Below, piece by piece: positions 1 to 9,141 of a stretch of DNA of 64,000 nt. The notes under the pieces are model-generated. The model did not search any database, had not been told where the DNA came from, and worked only from the letters and a program-made list of their open reading frames with translations. Each line of letters begins with the position of its first letter. Within the stretch, counting starts at the first letter, position 1. The stretch is from assembly GCF_020564935.1 (NCBI RefSeq), contig NZ_JAJCXB010000028.1, positions 22,341-86,340 of the forward strand, written 5' to 3'. The position numbers were made by a program, and so were the translations under genes. The DNA comes from Streptomyces pinistramenti. Lineage in GTDB: Bacteria > Actinomycetota > Actinomycetes > Streptomycetales > Streptomycetaceae.

Positions 1-232
1 GCGGTGCGCGGCCCGCGGGCCCGGTGGCGCACCCGGTGCGCACGCCGTTTCGTTCCGTTTCCCGGTGGTGCCCCATCGATTCGCTCTTCCGCGCCCCGGC
101 GAAATACCGGCCGTCCCGGGGCCTCCGGTTCATGCTCGGTGGTCAGCGCACCGACGTGCTACGTGGCGACGGCCTTCCCGGGCGGCGCGGCCTGCCGGAG
201 CGGTGCGGCCGTGAGCACCTGGAGAGCACCCG
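1..232. other. Leading stretch without a supported gene
   Basis: I see no convincing coding frame here. The open frames that cross it lack ribosome binding sites and run on into antisense or out-of-frame reading of the next gene. The last bases hold the GGAGAG ribosome binding site of the gene starting at 233. Confidence 0.5.
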
Positions 233-943
233 ATGAGCGAGCCGGCCCTGCGTCGCGCCGTACGTGCCGAGTGGGGACCGCTGCTGCGGTGCGTGCGGGC
301 GGCGCTGGCGGCGCGGAAGCTGCGGGCGGTCCCGCTGACGCTCGCCTCGGTGACGCTGACGCTGGTCCTCCAGTTCGTGCAGAACCAGCCGTGGGGCTAT
401 CAGCCGGTGCAGGATCTGGGTGCGGTGTATGCCGAAGCGCCGTTGTGGGCGGCCCTGTTGCGCACTCCGCTGTCGCTGTTCGTGCCGGCGCTCGACCTGC
501 CGGTGTGGGGCGCGCTGGCGCAGGTGCTGGTGGTGTTCGGCGTCGCCGAGATCGCGCTGGGGCGTCGCTGGACGCTGGCGCTGGCGTACACGGCGACGCT
601 CGCCGGGACGCTGTACGCGCGGCTCGGCATCGCCCTCGGCCCCGGCCATCCGCTCGGGCTGCCGCCCGGGGACGCACTGGTGGTCGACACGGGTCCTTCG
701 GCGGCGGTGGTGGGCCTCGCGGTGTTCGTGTGCTGGCGCTACCGGGCGCGGGTGACGTGTGCGCTGGTGGTGGCGGCGATGGTCGTCGAGGTGGTGTTCA
801 TCAAGAACAACCTGGCGGGCAAGGAGCACATCGCGGCGGTGGCGGCGATGCTGCTGGTGTGCGCGGGGTGGGAGCTGGTCCACCGACGGCGCACGGCGGC
901 GGGGCGGGCCCCGTACGTCAACGGCTCGGAGCACCCCCGATGA
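233..943 (+). CDS. Rhomboid-like polytopic membrane protein
   Basis: The product is a 236-residue integral membrane protein with about five or six hydrophobic segments. The overall hydrophobic pattern, a GPSA motif near residue 160 and a His in a late helix (KEHIAAVAA, near residue 200) resemble the Ser and His of rhomboid intramembrane proteases. The classical GxSG motif is not intact, so it may be a rhomboid-fold protein without protease activity. The ATG follows GGAGAG by 6 bases. Its 3' end overlaps the convergent gene by 26 bp, so the two transcripts have complementary tails. No substrate can be inferred. The membrane topology is clear; the family assignment is tentative. Confidence 0.6.
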   Translation: MSEPALRRAVRAEWGPLLRCVRAALAARKLRAVPLTLASVTLTLVLQFVQNQPWGYQPVQDLGAVYAEAPLWAALLRTPLSLFVPALDLPVWGALAQVLVVFGVAEIALGRRWTLALAYTATLAGTLYARLGIALGPGHPLGLPPGDALVVDTGPSAAVVGLAVFVCWRYRARVTCALVVAAMVVEVVFIKNNLAGKEHIAAVAAMLLVCAGWELVHRRRTAAGRAPYVNGSEHPR

Positions 944-1655
944 GGTGCTCGGCCTTGCGGCGCAGGCCCGACCAGCGGCGGTCGTGGCGCTGCGCGCGGA
1001 CCGTGGCGCGGGCCCGTGCCCGGGGGCGGCGGCGGTAACAGCGCCTGGCCCAGGGCGAGTCGGGACGGGCGAGACGGACGGCGCCGACGAGGGCGACGAA
1101 CGGCACGACGACGCCGATGACGGCCATCCGGACCTTCCCCTTGGCAAGAGCGATGAGGACGAAGAGGAAGTTGAGGCCGACGGTGCGGGCGACGTTCAGC
1201 CGGTCGCGGGCCTCGTCGGGCCCCACCTCGTTGACGCCGAACGGCAGGAAGCCGCCGAGGATCAGGGCGACCAGCGCGGCGGTGATGATCACGATCTCGA
1301 CGCTCTTGGTGCCCTCCTCGGTCCAGTAGACGTCGTCGAAGTGCAGGATCAGCGCGAACTCGTCCAGGACCAGCCCCGCGCCGGCGCCGAACAGCACGGC
1401 GGCGACCCCGGAGCCGATGCCGTGCCGGCCGCCGGCGATGGCGGAGAAGCCGCCGACGACCATCAGGCAGACGCCGGGGACGACGTGGTGGACGTGCACG
1501 CCGCCCCGGGTGACGTTGCGGAACGGGCCCTTCCCCGCGCGGATGAGACGGGTGATGACGCGGGTGACGGCGAAGGTCAGCACGAACGCGGCGAGGGCCA
1601 GCAGCAGGGGCAGCTTCCCGGGTTCGACGATGTTGCGGAACCACCAGTGACCCAT
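918..1655 (-). CDS. Conserved integral membrane protein with HVHH motif
   Basis: This 245-residue polytopic membrane protein has helices near residues 15-32, 62-80, 83-103, 125-145 and 165-195. A His cluster (GGVHVHHVVPG, near residue 52) and a later acidic segment (LDEFALILHFDDVYW, near residue 105) lie between helices and could bind a metal, which is inference. The C-terminus is an Arg-rich cytoplasmic tail of about 45 residues. The start chosen is the ATG whose codon reads MGHWWF, because the much longer frame upstream is antisense to cobS and pepA. It is divergent from cobS across 76 bp. I do not recognise a named family. Confidence 0.6.
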   Translation of the reverse strand: MGHWWFRNIVEPGKLPLLLALAAFVLTFAVTRVITRLIRAGKGPFRNVTRGGVHVHHVVPGVCLMVVGGFSAIAGGRHGIGSGVAAVLFGAGAGLVLDEFALILHFDDVYWTEEGTKSVEIVIITAALVALILGGFLPFGVNEVGPDEARDRLNVARTVGLNFLFVLIALAKGKVRMAVIGVVVPFVALVGAVRLARPDSPWARRCYRRRPRARARATVRAQRHDRRWSGLRRKAEHLIGGAPSR

Positions 1656-1731
1656 GCCACATGCTCCCCATATGTCGCGATTGCCGCGTTCCGGCAATTT
1701 ACCGCCGGGGACGCCGGGATAGCCTGCCGCG

Positions 1732-2550
1732 ATGACCGACGCGCCCGACCCCGCCGACGCCGCACCCCCCGCCGCACCGGGGCCCGGTGACGCGCTGCGC
1801 TTCGCCTTCGGGACGCTGACCGTGCTGCCGGTGCGGGTGCGCCGCTGGGACCGGGCAACCGCGCGCGGCGGGATGCTCTGCGCGCCGCTCGCAGGACTGG
1901 TGGCCGGACTGCTCTCGGCCGCGCTCGGCGGGGCGCTGCTCGCGCTGGGCGGCGGGCCGCTGCTGGCGGCGGTCGGCAGCGCGGCGGCGCCCGCGGCGCT
2001 CACCCGCGGACTGCACCTGGACGGCCTCGCCGACACCGCCGACGGGCTGGGCAGCGCGAAGCCGGCCGCGGAGGCGCTGCGCATCATGAAGCAGTCCGAC
2101 ATCGGCCCGTTCGGCGTCCTCACGCTGCTGTTCACACTGCTGGCCCAAGTGGCCGCGCTGGCCGGGCTGTACGCGACGGGCTGGGTACCGGGCGCGGTGG
2201 CCGCCGTCGCCGCCGGCGTCTGCGCCCGCTGCGCGCTGACCCTGGCGTCCCGGCGGGGGGTGCCGGCCGCCCGCCCCGAGGGGCTGGGCGCCGCGGTGGC
2301 CGGGACCGTACCGGTGCGCGCCGGGCTGCTGTGCGCGGCGCTGGTGGTCGTCGCCTGCGCGGCGGCCGGCGCGCTGTCCGGGCCGTACGGGGCGGTGCAC
2401 GCCGGGGTGGCGGCGCTGCTCGCGCTGGCCGCGTCGGAGCTGCTGCTGCGGCACTGCCGGCGGCGGTTCGGCGGGGTGACGGGCGACGTGTTCGGCGCGC
2501 TCGCGGAGACCGCGGGGCTGACGGCACTGGTCGTCCTGGCGCTGGGCTGA
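1732..2550 (+). CDS. cobS: Adenosylcobinamide-GDP ribazoletransferase CobS
   Basis: CobS joins adenosylcobinamide-GDP to alpha-ribazole (or its phosphate) in the last steps of cobalamin assembly, at the cytoplasmic membrane. At 272 residues the length is usual. The motif LHLDGLADTADGLGS near residue 100 carries the conserved Asp residues of the family. It is followed by the D-I-G-P-F-G segment and by several hydrophobic helices rich in Ala and Leu. An Ala/Pro-rich N-terminal tail of about 20 residues is variable in actinobacteria. No cobalamin riboswitch is visible upstream, and no other cob gene lies in the window after it. Confidence 0.9.
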   Translation: MTDAPDPADAAPPAAPGPGDALRFAFGTLTVLPVRVRRWDRATARGGMLCAPLAGLVAGLLSAALGGALLALGGGPLLAAVGSAAAPAALTRGLHLDGLADTADGLGSAKPAAEALRIMKQSDIGPFGVLTLLFTLLAQVAALAGLYATGWVPGAVAAVAAGVCARCALTLASRRGVPAARPEGLGAAVAGTVPVRAGLLCAALVVVACAAAGALSGPYGAVHAGVAALLALAASELLLRHCRRRFGGVTGDVFGALAETAGLTALVVLALG

Positions 2551-2904
2551 AGCGGGCCGGACGGGTCCGCTCCCGGCACCTCGGGGCACGGCGGGCCGAC
2601 CGGGCCGCCACGGAAGGCATCGTGACGCCGCCTCACCCGGGCGCGCCCTGTGGCACGGGTCTCATTCCGGGCGGATGCCCGGCGAACCGCCCCCTTCCCG
2701 CACCCGGAGCAAATCCGCACCGATCGCCTCAACTCCCCCGCTCCGGAAGCCCTCTTGACCCCCACAGGCACGGCCCGGACCCCCTCGGCGCACCCCGCGC
2801 GCCCGGCCGCACCCGGCGCCTTGCGGGCCCGCCGAGCGTAGGCTCGGCCGCAGCAGCGCCCCGAGCGCGAACGGATTCCCGGACGGAACAGGACTTTCAT
2901 CACC
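2551..2904. other. 354-base intergenic stretch, cobS to pepA
   Basis: I see no gene. The stretch is C-rich with no strong hairpin. The pepA promoter must lie in its 3' half, but no convincing -35/-10 pair with normal spacing stands out. Confidence 0.4.
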
Positions 2905-4458
2905 GTGACTGCACTGACCCTCAGTACTTCTTCCGCCGCAACGGCGCGCGCGGATGCTGTCGTCGTGGGCGTGGCCAAGGGCGCCAAAAGCGTCGTGCCG
3001 GCCCCCGGCGCCGAAGCCGTGGACGAGGCGTTCGGCGGCAAGCTCGCCGCCGTCCTGGAGACCCTCGGCGCAACGGGTGCCGAGGGCGAGGTGACCAAAC
3101 TGCCCGCAGCCGGTGACCTCAAGGCTCCGGTCGTGGTGGCGGTCGGCCTCGGCACGGCACCCGCCAAGGGCGACGCCTACGACAACGAGACGCTGCGCCG
3201 CGCCGCGGGCAGCGCCGCCCGTGCGCTGGCCGGCACCAAGAAGGCCGCCTTCGCGCTGCCCCTGGAGGACGCCGAGGCGGCCGCCGCGGTCGCCGAGGGC
3301 GCGCTGCTCGGCGCGTACGCCTTCACCGCGTACCGCAGCAACGGCGCGCAGGGCACGAAGAAGGGCGCGAAGAGCGCCAAGGGCGGCGACAGTGCGTCGG
3401 CGCCGCTCGCGGAGATCACGCTCACCGGCGGCAAGCCGCGCGACAAGGAGTTCAAGGCCGCCGCCGAGCGCGCCCAGGCGCTGGCCGCGGAGATCAACCG
3501 CGCCCGTGACCTGATCAACATGCCGCCCAACGACCTGAACCCGAAGTCCTTCGCCGCCGAGGCGCAGGCCGCGGCCAAGGAGTTCGGCCTCAAGGTCGAG
3601 GTGCTGGACGAGAAGGCGCTCAAGAAGGGCGGCTACGGCGGCCTGCTGGGCGTCGGCCAGGGCGCGGACGCCCCGCCGCGCCTGGTGCGCCTCGCCTACA
3701 CGCACCCCAAGGCGGCCAAGACCCTCGCGCTGGTCGGCAAGGGCATCACCTACGACTCGGGCGGCATCTCGCTCAAGCCGGCCGGTCACAACGAGACCAT
3801 GAAGTGCGACATGAGCGGCGCCGCCGCGGTCTTCGCGACCGTCACCGCCGCCGCCCGGCTGGGCCTGGAGGTGAACGTCACCGGCTGGCTGGCGCTCGCC
3901 GAGAACATGCCGTCGGGCAACGCCGTCCGCCCCGGTGACGTGCTGACCATGTACAGCGGCAAGACGGTCGAGGTGCTCAACACCGACGCCGAGGGCCGGC
4001 TGGTGCTGGCCGACGCGCTGACCCGCGCGTCGGAGGAGTCGCCGGACGCGATCGTGGACGTCGCGACGCTGACCGGCGCGATGGTGCTGGCGCTGGGCAA
4101 CCGGACCTTCGGCATCATGGCCAACGACGAGGCGTTCCGTACCACGCTCCACGAGATCGCGGAAGAGGTCGGCGAGCAGTCCTGGCCGATGCCGATGCCC
4201 GCCGAGCTGCGCAAGGGCATGGACTCCCCGGTCGCCGACATCGCCAACATGGGCGAGCGGATGGGCGGCGGCCTGGTCGCCGGACTCTTCCTGAAGGAGT
4301 TCGTCGGCGAGGGCATCAGCTGGGCCCACCTGGACATCGCGGGCCCGGCCTTCCACGAGGGCGCCCCGTTCGGCTACACCCACAAGGGCGGCACCGGCTC
4401 CAGCGTGCGCACCCTGGTGCGGCTGGCCGAGCGCACCGCGTCGGGCGACCTCGGCTGA
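2905..4458 (+). CDS. pepA: Leucyl aminopeptidase (M17 family)
   Basis: This cytosolic di-metal aminopeptidase removes N-terminal residues, preferring Leu, from peptides. The 517-residue protein has the usual N-terminal domain and a C-terminal catalytic domain. Metal and active-site motifs are intact: VGKGITYDSGGISLKP (Lys and Asp ligands, near residue 278), MKCDMSGAAAV (Asp ligand) and NTDAEGRLVLADAL, the PROSITE signature with Asp and Glu ligands, near residue 357. The GTG start is preceded by GGAACAGGA at a suitable distance and is the start that gives the normal family length. A hairpin terminator follows the gene. Confidence 0.95.
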   Translation: MTALTLSTSSAATARADAVVVGVAKGAKSVVPAPGAEAVDEAFGGKLAAVLETLGATGAEGEVTKLPAAGDLKAPVVVAVGLGTAPAKGDAYDNETLRRAAGSAARALAGTKKAAFALPLEDAEAAAAVAEGALLGAYAFTAYRSNGAQGTKKGAKSAKGGDSASAPLAEITLTGGKPRDKEFKAAAERAQALAAEINRARDLINMPPNDLNPKSFAAEAQAAAKEFGLKVEVLDEKALKKGGYGGLLGVGQGADAPPRLVRLAYTHPKAAKTLALVGKGITYDSGGISLKPAGHNETMKCDMSGAAAVFATVTAAARLGLEVNVTGWLALAENMPSGNAVRPGDVLTMYSGKTVEVLNTDAEGRLVLADALTRASEESPDAIVDVATLTGAMVLALGNRTFGIMANDEAFRTTLHEIAEEVGEQSWPMPMPAELRKGMDSPVADIANMGERMGGGLVAGLFLKEFVGEGISWAHLDIAGPAFHEGAPFGYTHKGGTGSSVRTLVRLAERTASGDLG

Positions 4459-4497
4459 CGGGCACCCGCTCACCCCGCTCGCCTGTTTTGTCCGTAC

Positions 4498-4522
4498 GGC
4501 CCCGGGCGCACCGCCCGGGGCC
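4498..4522. terminator. Hairpin terminator after pepA
   Basis: An 11-bp perfect stem (GGCCCCGGGCG with its complement) closes a 3-base loop. No T-run follows, as is common in Streptomyces. It lies 40 bp after the pepA stop in the 332-bp gap before lpdA. The rest of that gap must hold the lpdA promoter, which I could not place. Confidence 0.75.
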
Positions 4523-4790
4523 TTCGGTGTGCCTCCGGTGGACGCGGACGGGCCGCGTTCGCCCTCAACGAAATCCGCATGCCGTTACGCACGAGTAACC
4601 CCGGAAGGCGGCCCGTCCGCCGCCCCCTGGCCCGGCCCGCCGTCCCAGCTTCGTGGAACAAGTGCGAAGATGGGTTCTCGGCAGGACAGGGCCCCCCTTA
4701 CCCAGGGCCGAAGTTAAAAGCGGCCGAACCACAGCCGCCGCCCGGTCATCGGAGACCGGCTCCGGCGTACCCATGCATGGAGGACGTGAC

Positions 4791-6179
4791 GTGGCGAACG
4801 ACGCCAGCACCGTTTTCGACCTAGTGATCCTCGGAGGCGGTAGCGGCGGTTACGCCGCTGCCCTGCGCGGGGCGCAGCTGGGCCTGGACGTCGCCCTGAT
4901 CGAGAAGGGCAAGGTCGGCGGTACCTGCCTGCACAACGGCTGCATCCCCACGAAGGCGCTGCTGCACGCCGGCGAGATCGCCGACCAGGCGCGCGAGAGC
5001 GAGCAGTTCGGTGTCAAGGCCACCTTCGAGGGCATCGACATCGCGGCGGTCCACAAGTACAAGGACGAGGTCATCTCGGGCCTGTACAAGGGCCTCCAGG
5101 GTCTGATCGCCTCGCGCAAGGTGACCTACATCGAGGGCGAGGGCAAGCTCTCCTCCCCGACTTCCGTCGACGTCAACGGCCGGCGCGTGCAGGGCCGACA
5201 CGTCCTGCTGGCGACCGGCTCCGTGCCGAAGTCGCTGCCGGGCCTGGAGATCGACGGCAACCGCATCATCTCCTCGGACCACGCGCTGACGCTGGACCGC
5301 GTGCCGAAGTCCGCGATCGTCCTGGGCGGCGGCGTCATCGGCGTCGAGTTCGCCTCGGCGTGGAAGTCCTTCGGCACCGACGTGACCATCGTCGAGGGCC
5401 TCAAGCACCTCGTCCCGGTCGAGGACGAGAACAGCTCCAAGCTGCTGGAGCGGGCCTTCCGCAAGCGCGGCATCAAGTTCAACCTCGGCACCTTCTTCGA
5501 CAAGGCCGAGTACACCGCCGACGGCGTCAAGGTGACCCTCGCCGACGGCAAGACCTTCGAGGCCGAGGTGCTGCTGGTCGCGATCGGCCGCGGGCCGGTC
5601 TCCGCGGGCCTGGGCTACGAGGAGCAGGGCGTCGCGATGGACCGCGGCTACGTCCTGGTCGACGAGTACATGCAGACCAACGTGCCGACCATCTCGGCCG
5701 TCGGTGACCTCGTTCCCACCCTCCAGCTCGCGCACGTCGGCTTCGCCGAGGGCATGCTGGTGGCGGAGCGGCTGGCCGGTCAGAAGACCGTGCCGATCGA
5801 CTACGACGGCGTGCCGCGCGTGACGTACTGCCACCCCGAGGTCGCCTCGGTGGGCATCTCCGAGGCGAAGGCCAAGGAGCTGTACGGCGCCGACAAGGTC
5901 GTCGCTCTGAAGTACAACCTCGCGGGCAACGGCAAGAGCAAGATCCTCAAGACCTCGGGCGAGATCAAGCTCGTCCAGGTCAAGGACGGTGCCGTGGTCG
6001 GCGTCCACATGGTCGGTGACCGTATGGGCGAGCAGGTCGGTGAGGCCCAGCTGGTCTACAACTGGGAGGCCCTGCCGGCCGAGGTGGCGCAGCTCGTGCA
6101 CGCCCACCCGACGCAGAACGAGGCTCTCGGAGAGGCTCACCTGGCCCTGGCCGGCAAGCCCCTCCACTCCCACGACTGA
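4791..6179 (+). CDS. lpdA: Dihydrolipoyl dehydrogenase (E3)
   Basis: This FAD flavoprotein reoxidises dihydrolipoyl groups of 2-oxoacid dehydrogenase E2 subunits with NAD+. It is 462 residues long. The FAD-binding GGGSGG sits at 15-20 and the redox disulfide at C46 and C51 in GTCLHNGCIP. A second GGGVIGVEFAS dinucleotide site lies near 180, and the C-terminal HAHPTQNEALGE carries the His-Glu active-site pair contributed across the dimer. I chose GTG at 4791, not the upstream ATG codons, because GGAGGA lies 6 bases ahead and the product then starts just before the FAD-binding fold. It lies directly upstream of the E2 gene, and E1 (aceE) is nearby. Confidence 0.96.
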   Translation: MANDASTVFDLVILGGGSGGYAAALRGAQLGLDVALIEKGKVGGTCLHNGCIPTKALLHAGEIADQARESEQFGVKATFEGIDIAAVHKYKDEVISGLYKGLQGLIASRKVTYIEGEGKLSSPTSVDVNGRRVQGRHVLLATGSVPKSLPGLEIDGNRIISSDHALTLDRVPKSAIVLGGGVIGVEFASAWKSFGTDVTIVEGLKHLVPVEDENSSKLLERAFRKRGIKFNLGTFFDKAEYTADGVKVTLADGKTFEAEVLLVAIGRGPVSAGLGYEEQGVAMDRGYVLVDEYMQTNVPTISAVGDLVPTLQLAHVGFAEGMLVAERLAGQKTVPIDYDGVPRVTYCHPEVASVGISEAKAKELYGADKVVALKYNLAGNGKSKILKTSGEIKLVQVKDGAVVGVHMVGDRMGEQVGEAQLVYNWEALPAEVAQLVHAHPTQNEALGEAHLALAGKPLHSHD

Positions 6180-6272
6180 CCCCAGTCCCGGGCGCGACCA
6201 CATCCGCACTTCCCCGCCGTCTCGACACCGTTCGAGCAGGGGAAACCCCATCCGTTAGGAGCAACAGAAACC

Positions 6273-8051
6273 ATGGCGGTTTCCGTAACCCTTCCGGCGC
6301 TCGGCGAGAGCGTCACCGAGGGCACCGTCACCCGCTGGCTCAAGGCCGAGGGTGAACGCGTCGAGGCCGACGAGCCGCTGCTCGAGGTGTCGACCGACAA
6401 GGTCGACACCGAGATCCCCGCGCCGGCCGCCGGCATCCTCTCCTCCATCAAGGTGGCCGAGGACGAGACCGTGGAGGTCGGCGCCGAGCTGGCCCTCATC
6501 GACGACGGCACCGGTGCGCCGGCCGAGGCACCGGCCCCGGCCGCCGCCGAGGCCCCCGCCGCCGCGCCGCAGCCCGAGCCCGCGGCCGCCCCGGCAGCCG
6601 AGGCACCGGCCCCGGCAGCCGCCCCCGCCGGTGGTGCCCAGGGCACCCCCGGTGCAAGCACCGGCTCCACCGGAGCCTCCGGCACTGATGTTCTGCTCCC
6701 CGCGCTCGGCGAGAGCGTCACCGAGGGCACCGTCACCCGCTGGCTGAAGGAGGTCGGCGAGGAGGTCTCGGCCGACGAGCCCCTCCTTGAGGTCTCCACC
6801 GACAAGGTCGACACCGAGATCCCGGCGCCGGTCTCCGGCACCCTGCTGGAGATCGTGGTCGGCGAGGACGAGACCGCCGAGGTCGGCGCCAAGCTCGCCG
6901 TCATCGGTTCGGCGGACCAGGCCGCGGCCCCCGCCGCCGCTCCGGCCGCCCCGGCACCGGCCGCCCAGCCCGAGCCCACTCCGGCTCCGGCTCCGGCCGC
7001 TCCGGCGCCCGCCCCGGCTGCTCCGGCCGCCCCGGCACCGGCTCCGGCCCCCGCGCCGGCTCCCGCTGCCCCGGTCGCCCCGGCCCCCGTCACCCCGGCT
7101 CCGGCCGCGGGTGAGGGCGACGGCGCGTACGTCACCCCGCTGGTGCGCAAGCTCGCCGCGGAGAACGGCGTCAACCTCGCCACGGTCAAGGGCACCGGCG
7201 TCGGTGGCCGCGTCCGCAAGCAGGACGTCATCGAGGCCGCGGCCGCCGCCAAGGCCGCTGCCGCCCCGGCTCCGGCCGCCGCGCAGGCCCCCGCCGCGTC
7301 GAAGGCCCCCGCGCTGGAGGTCTCCCCGCTGCGTGGCCAGACCGTCAAGATGCCGCGGATGCGCAAGGTCATCGGCGACAACATGATGAAGGCCCTGCAC
7401 AGCCAGGCGCAGCTCACCTCGGTCGTCGAGGTCGACATCACCGCGATCATGCGGATGCGCAACAAGGCCAAGGACGCCTTCGCGCAGCGCGAGGGCGTCA
7501 AGCTCTCGCCGATGCCGTTCTTCGTCAAGGCCGCCGTCCAGGCGCTGAAGGCCCACCCGGTCGTCAACGCCCGGATCAACGAGGACGAGGGCACGATCAC
7601 CTACTTCGACACCGAGAACATCGGTATCGCGGTGGACGCGGAGAAGGGCCTGATGACTCCGGTCATCAAGGACGCGGGCGACCTCAACATCGCCGGTATC
7701 GCCAAGAAGACCGCGGATCTGGCGGGCAAGGTCCGCTCCAACAAGATCACTCCGGACGACCTGGCCGGCGCGACCTTCACCATCTCCAACACCGGTTCGC
7801 GCGGTGCCCTGTTCGACACGGTCATCGTGCCGCCGAACCAGGTCGGCATCCTGGGCATCGGTGCCACCGTCAAGCGCCCCGTGGTCATCAACCACCCCGA
7901 TCTCGGCGAGACCATCGCCGTCCGGGACATGACCTACCTGGCGCTCTCCTACGACCACCGTCTGGTGGACGGCGCGGACGCCGCCCGCTACCTGACCACG
8001 GTCAAGCAGATCCTGGAAGCCGCCGAGTTCGAGACCGAGATCGGTCTCTGA
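6273..8051 (+). CDS. sucB: 2-oxoacid dehydrogenase E2, dihydrolipoamide acyltransferase
   Basis: This is the E2 core of a 2-oxoacid dehydrogenase complex. Domain order in the 592 residues is: lipoyl domain 1 (Lys43 in STDKVDTE), an Ala/Pro linker, lipoyl domain 2 (Lys178 in an identical motif), a long Ala/Pro linker (about 225-280), a peripheral-subunit-binding domain (YVTPLVRKLAAENGV, about 285-325) and the acyltransferase domain. The last carries the catalytic SYDHRLVDG, with His near 562. The two lipoyl domains are near copies over about 45 residues. Streptomyces genomes annotate it sucB, but in actinobacteria one E2 can serve both pyruvate and 2-oxoglutarate dehydrogenase, and its neighbours here (aceE, lpdA, lipA/lipB) favour a pyruvate role. 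The ribosome binding site is TAGGAGC. Confidence 0.93.
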   Translation: MAVSVTLPALGESVTEGTVTRWLKAEGERVEADEPLLEVSTDKVDTEIPAPAAGILSSIKVAEDETVEVGAELALIDDGTGAPAEAPAPAAAEAPAAAPQPEPAAAPAAEAPAPAAAPAGGAQGTPGASTGSTGASGTDVLLPALGESVTEGTVTRWLKEVGEEVSADEPLLEVSTDKVDTEIPAPVSGTLLEIVVGEDETAEVGAKLAVIGSADQAAAPAAAPAAPAPAAQPEPTPAPAPAAPAPAPAAPAAPAPAPAPAPAPAAPVAPAPVTPAPAAGEGDGAYVTPLVRKLAAENGVNLATVKGTGVGGRVRKQDVIEAAAAAKAAAAPAPAAAQAPAASKAPALEVSPLRGQTVKMPRMRKVIGDNMMKALHSQAQLTSVVEVDITAIMRMRNKAKDAFAQREGVKLSPMPFFVKAAVQALKAHPVVNARINEDEGTITYFDTENIGIAVDAEKGLMTPVIKDAGDLNIAGIAKKTADLAGKVRSNKITPDDLAGATFTISNTGSRGALFDTVIVPPNQVGILGIGATVKRPVVINHPDLGETIAVRDMTYLALSYDHRLVDGADAARYLTTVKQILEAAEFETEIGL

Positions 8052-8080
8052 GCTACGCGCCGACCGCGCACTGCACGTGG

Positions 8081-8110
8081 GGCCCCGCCCGGATTCGTCC
8101 GGGCGGGGCC
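8081..8110. terminator. Terminator after the E2 gene
   Basis: A perfect 13-bp GC stem closes a TTCG tetraloop, 30 bp after the E2 stop. This is one of the most stable hairpins in the window and separates the E2 gene from the GntR regulator transcript. Confidence 0.85.
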
Positions 8111-8308
8111 GCTCGCGTGGGAGGGCGGCACGGGGCGGCATCGCGGGTGAGCGTTGTGGGACAAATGCCGGGAAACGGGCGGCAGTCCGGGCCGCCAGGT
8201 GCACCGGCAGTGAGCAGAACCACGTGTGAATCGGGTCCGCGGACCGGGCCGGGCGGTGGCCACGCCCCGTATCGTCTCCGTCACCACCCCACCCGCGAGG
8301 AGCACGTC

Positions 8309-8932
8309 ATGACCCCGCCCGTCGTCCATTCGCTGCGCGAGCAGATCCGCGAGCACATCCTTGAGGGGATCGTCAGCGGCCGGTGGCAGCCCGGCGAACG
8401 GATCGTGGAGCGGCGGATCGCGGTGGAGCTGGAGGTCAGCCAGACGCCCGTCCGCGAGGCGCTGCGCGAGCTGGAGTCGCTCCAGCTGATCGAATCGGCG
8501 CCCAACAAGGGCGTACGGGTGCGGAATCTGACCGCCGCCGACCTGAAGGAGAGCTACCCGGTGCGGGCCGGTCTCGAACAGGTGGCGGCGGAGCTGGCGG
8601 CCGGGCGGCTGGCGGCGGACACCACGGCACTGGAGCGCGAGGTGGCGGCCCTGCGGGCGGCGGACCTGGCGGTCGACGGGGAGGAGCAGGTCCGGCACAC
8701 GGTGGCCTTCCACCGGGAGATCGTGCAGGCGGCCGGGAACGCCGTGCTGCTGCACACCTGGGAGTCGCTGGGGATCGAGGTGTGGACGACGCTGTCGATC
8801 CGCTGGTTCAGCCCCGAGCCGCGGTCGCACGCGCAGGACCACCAGGAGATCGTGGACGCGTTCCGGCGCCGCGATCCGAAGATCGGCGCCCTGCTCAAGA
8901 CCCACGTACTGAGCTGCGCTCCGCGGGTCTGA
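8309..8932 (+). CDS. GntR-family regulator, FadR/FCD subfamily
   Basis: This is a DNA-binding repressor or activator of 207 residues. The N-terminal winged helix (residues about 8-72) has the GntR pattern LREQIREHILEGIVSG followed by ERIVERRIAVELEVSQTPVREAL. The C-terminal helical FCD domain (about 80-200) carries the Asp/His residues (H near 134, H near 184) that bind metal and ligand in this subfamily. ATG 8309 is used because GAGGAG precedes it by 6 bases and the frame upstream has no family similarity. It lies between the E2 and E1 genes, and a perfect palindrome sits in front of aceE, so control of pyruvate dehydrogenase (a PdhR-like role) is the natural inference. Confidence 0.85.
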   Translation: MTPPVVHSLREQIREHILEGIVSGRWQPGERIVERRIAVELEVSQTPVREALRELESLQLIESAPNKGVRVRNLTAADLKESYPVRAGLEQVAAELAAGRLAADTTALEREVAALRAADLAVDGEEQVRHTVAFHREIVQAAGNAVLLHTWESLGIEVWTTLSIRWFSPEPRSHAQDHQEIVDAFRRRDPKIGALLKTHVLSCAPRV

Positions 8933-9033
8933 GCGGGAGTCCCACGGGGGCTCCGGCACGCCTTCGCAGTGGCACGCGGTGCCCGCCGCGCAGGCACTCT
9001 GTGCCGACTTCGGGCGATACCTCCGGAGTGCGT

Positions 9034-9050
9034 TGATCGATCATCGATCA
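9034..9050. promoter_or_regulatory. Candidate GntR operator upstream of aceE
   Basis: The site is TGATCGATCATCGATCA, a perfect inverted repeat of two 8-base arms around one central base. It lies 92 bp before the aceE start and about 100 bp after the GntR gene. The arm-1-arm symmetry and the length fit operators of FCD-type GntR regulators. That the adjacent regulator binds it is inference. Confidence 0.6.
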
Positions 9051-9141
9051 GAGGCGTATCGTCGCCCGCGGGGCGCGACACCCCTGCCTGCCGAATGCCT
9101 GCCGAACCCGCATTCCCTCTCTGTCCGGAAAGGGGCCACCC

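Noticed and set aside
1656..1731. Cobalamin riboswitch before cobS
   Set aside because: Only 76 bases separate the divergent genes, and no B12-box-like sequence is visible.
918..3167. A 749-codon minus-strand frame
   Set aside because: Only the last 245 codons encode a conserved membrane protein. The rest is antisense to cobS and pepA.
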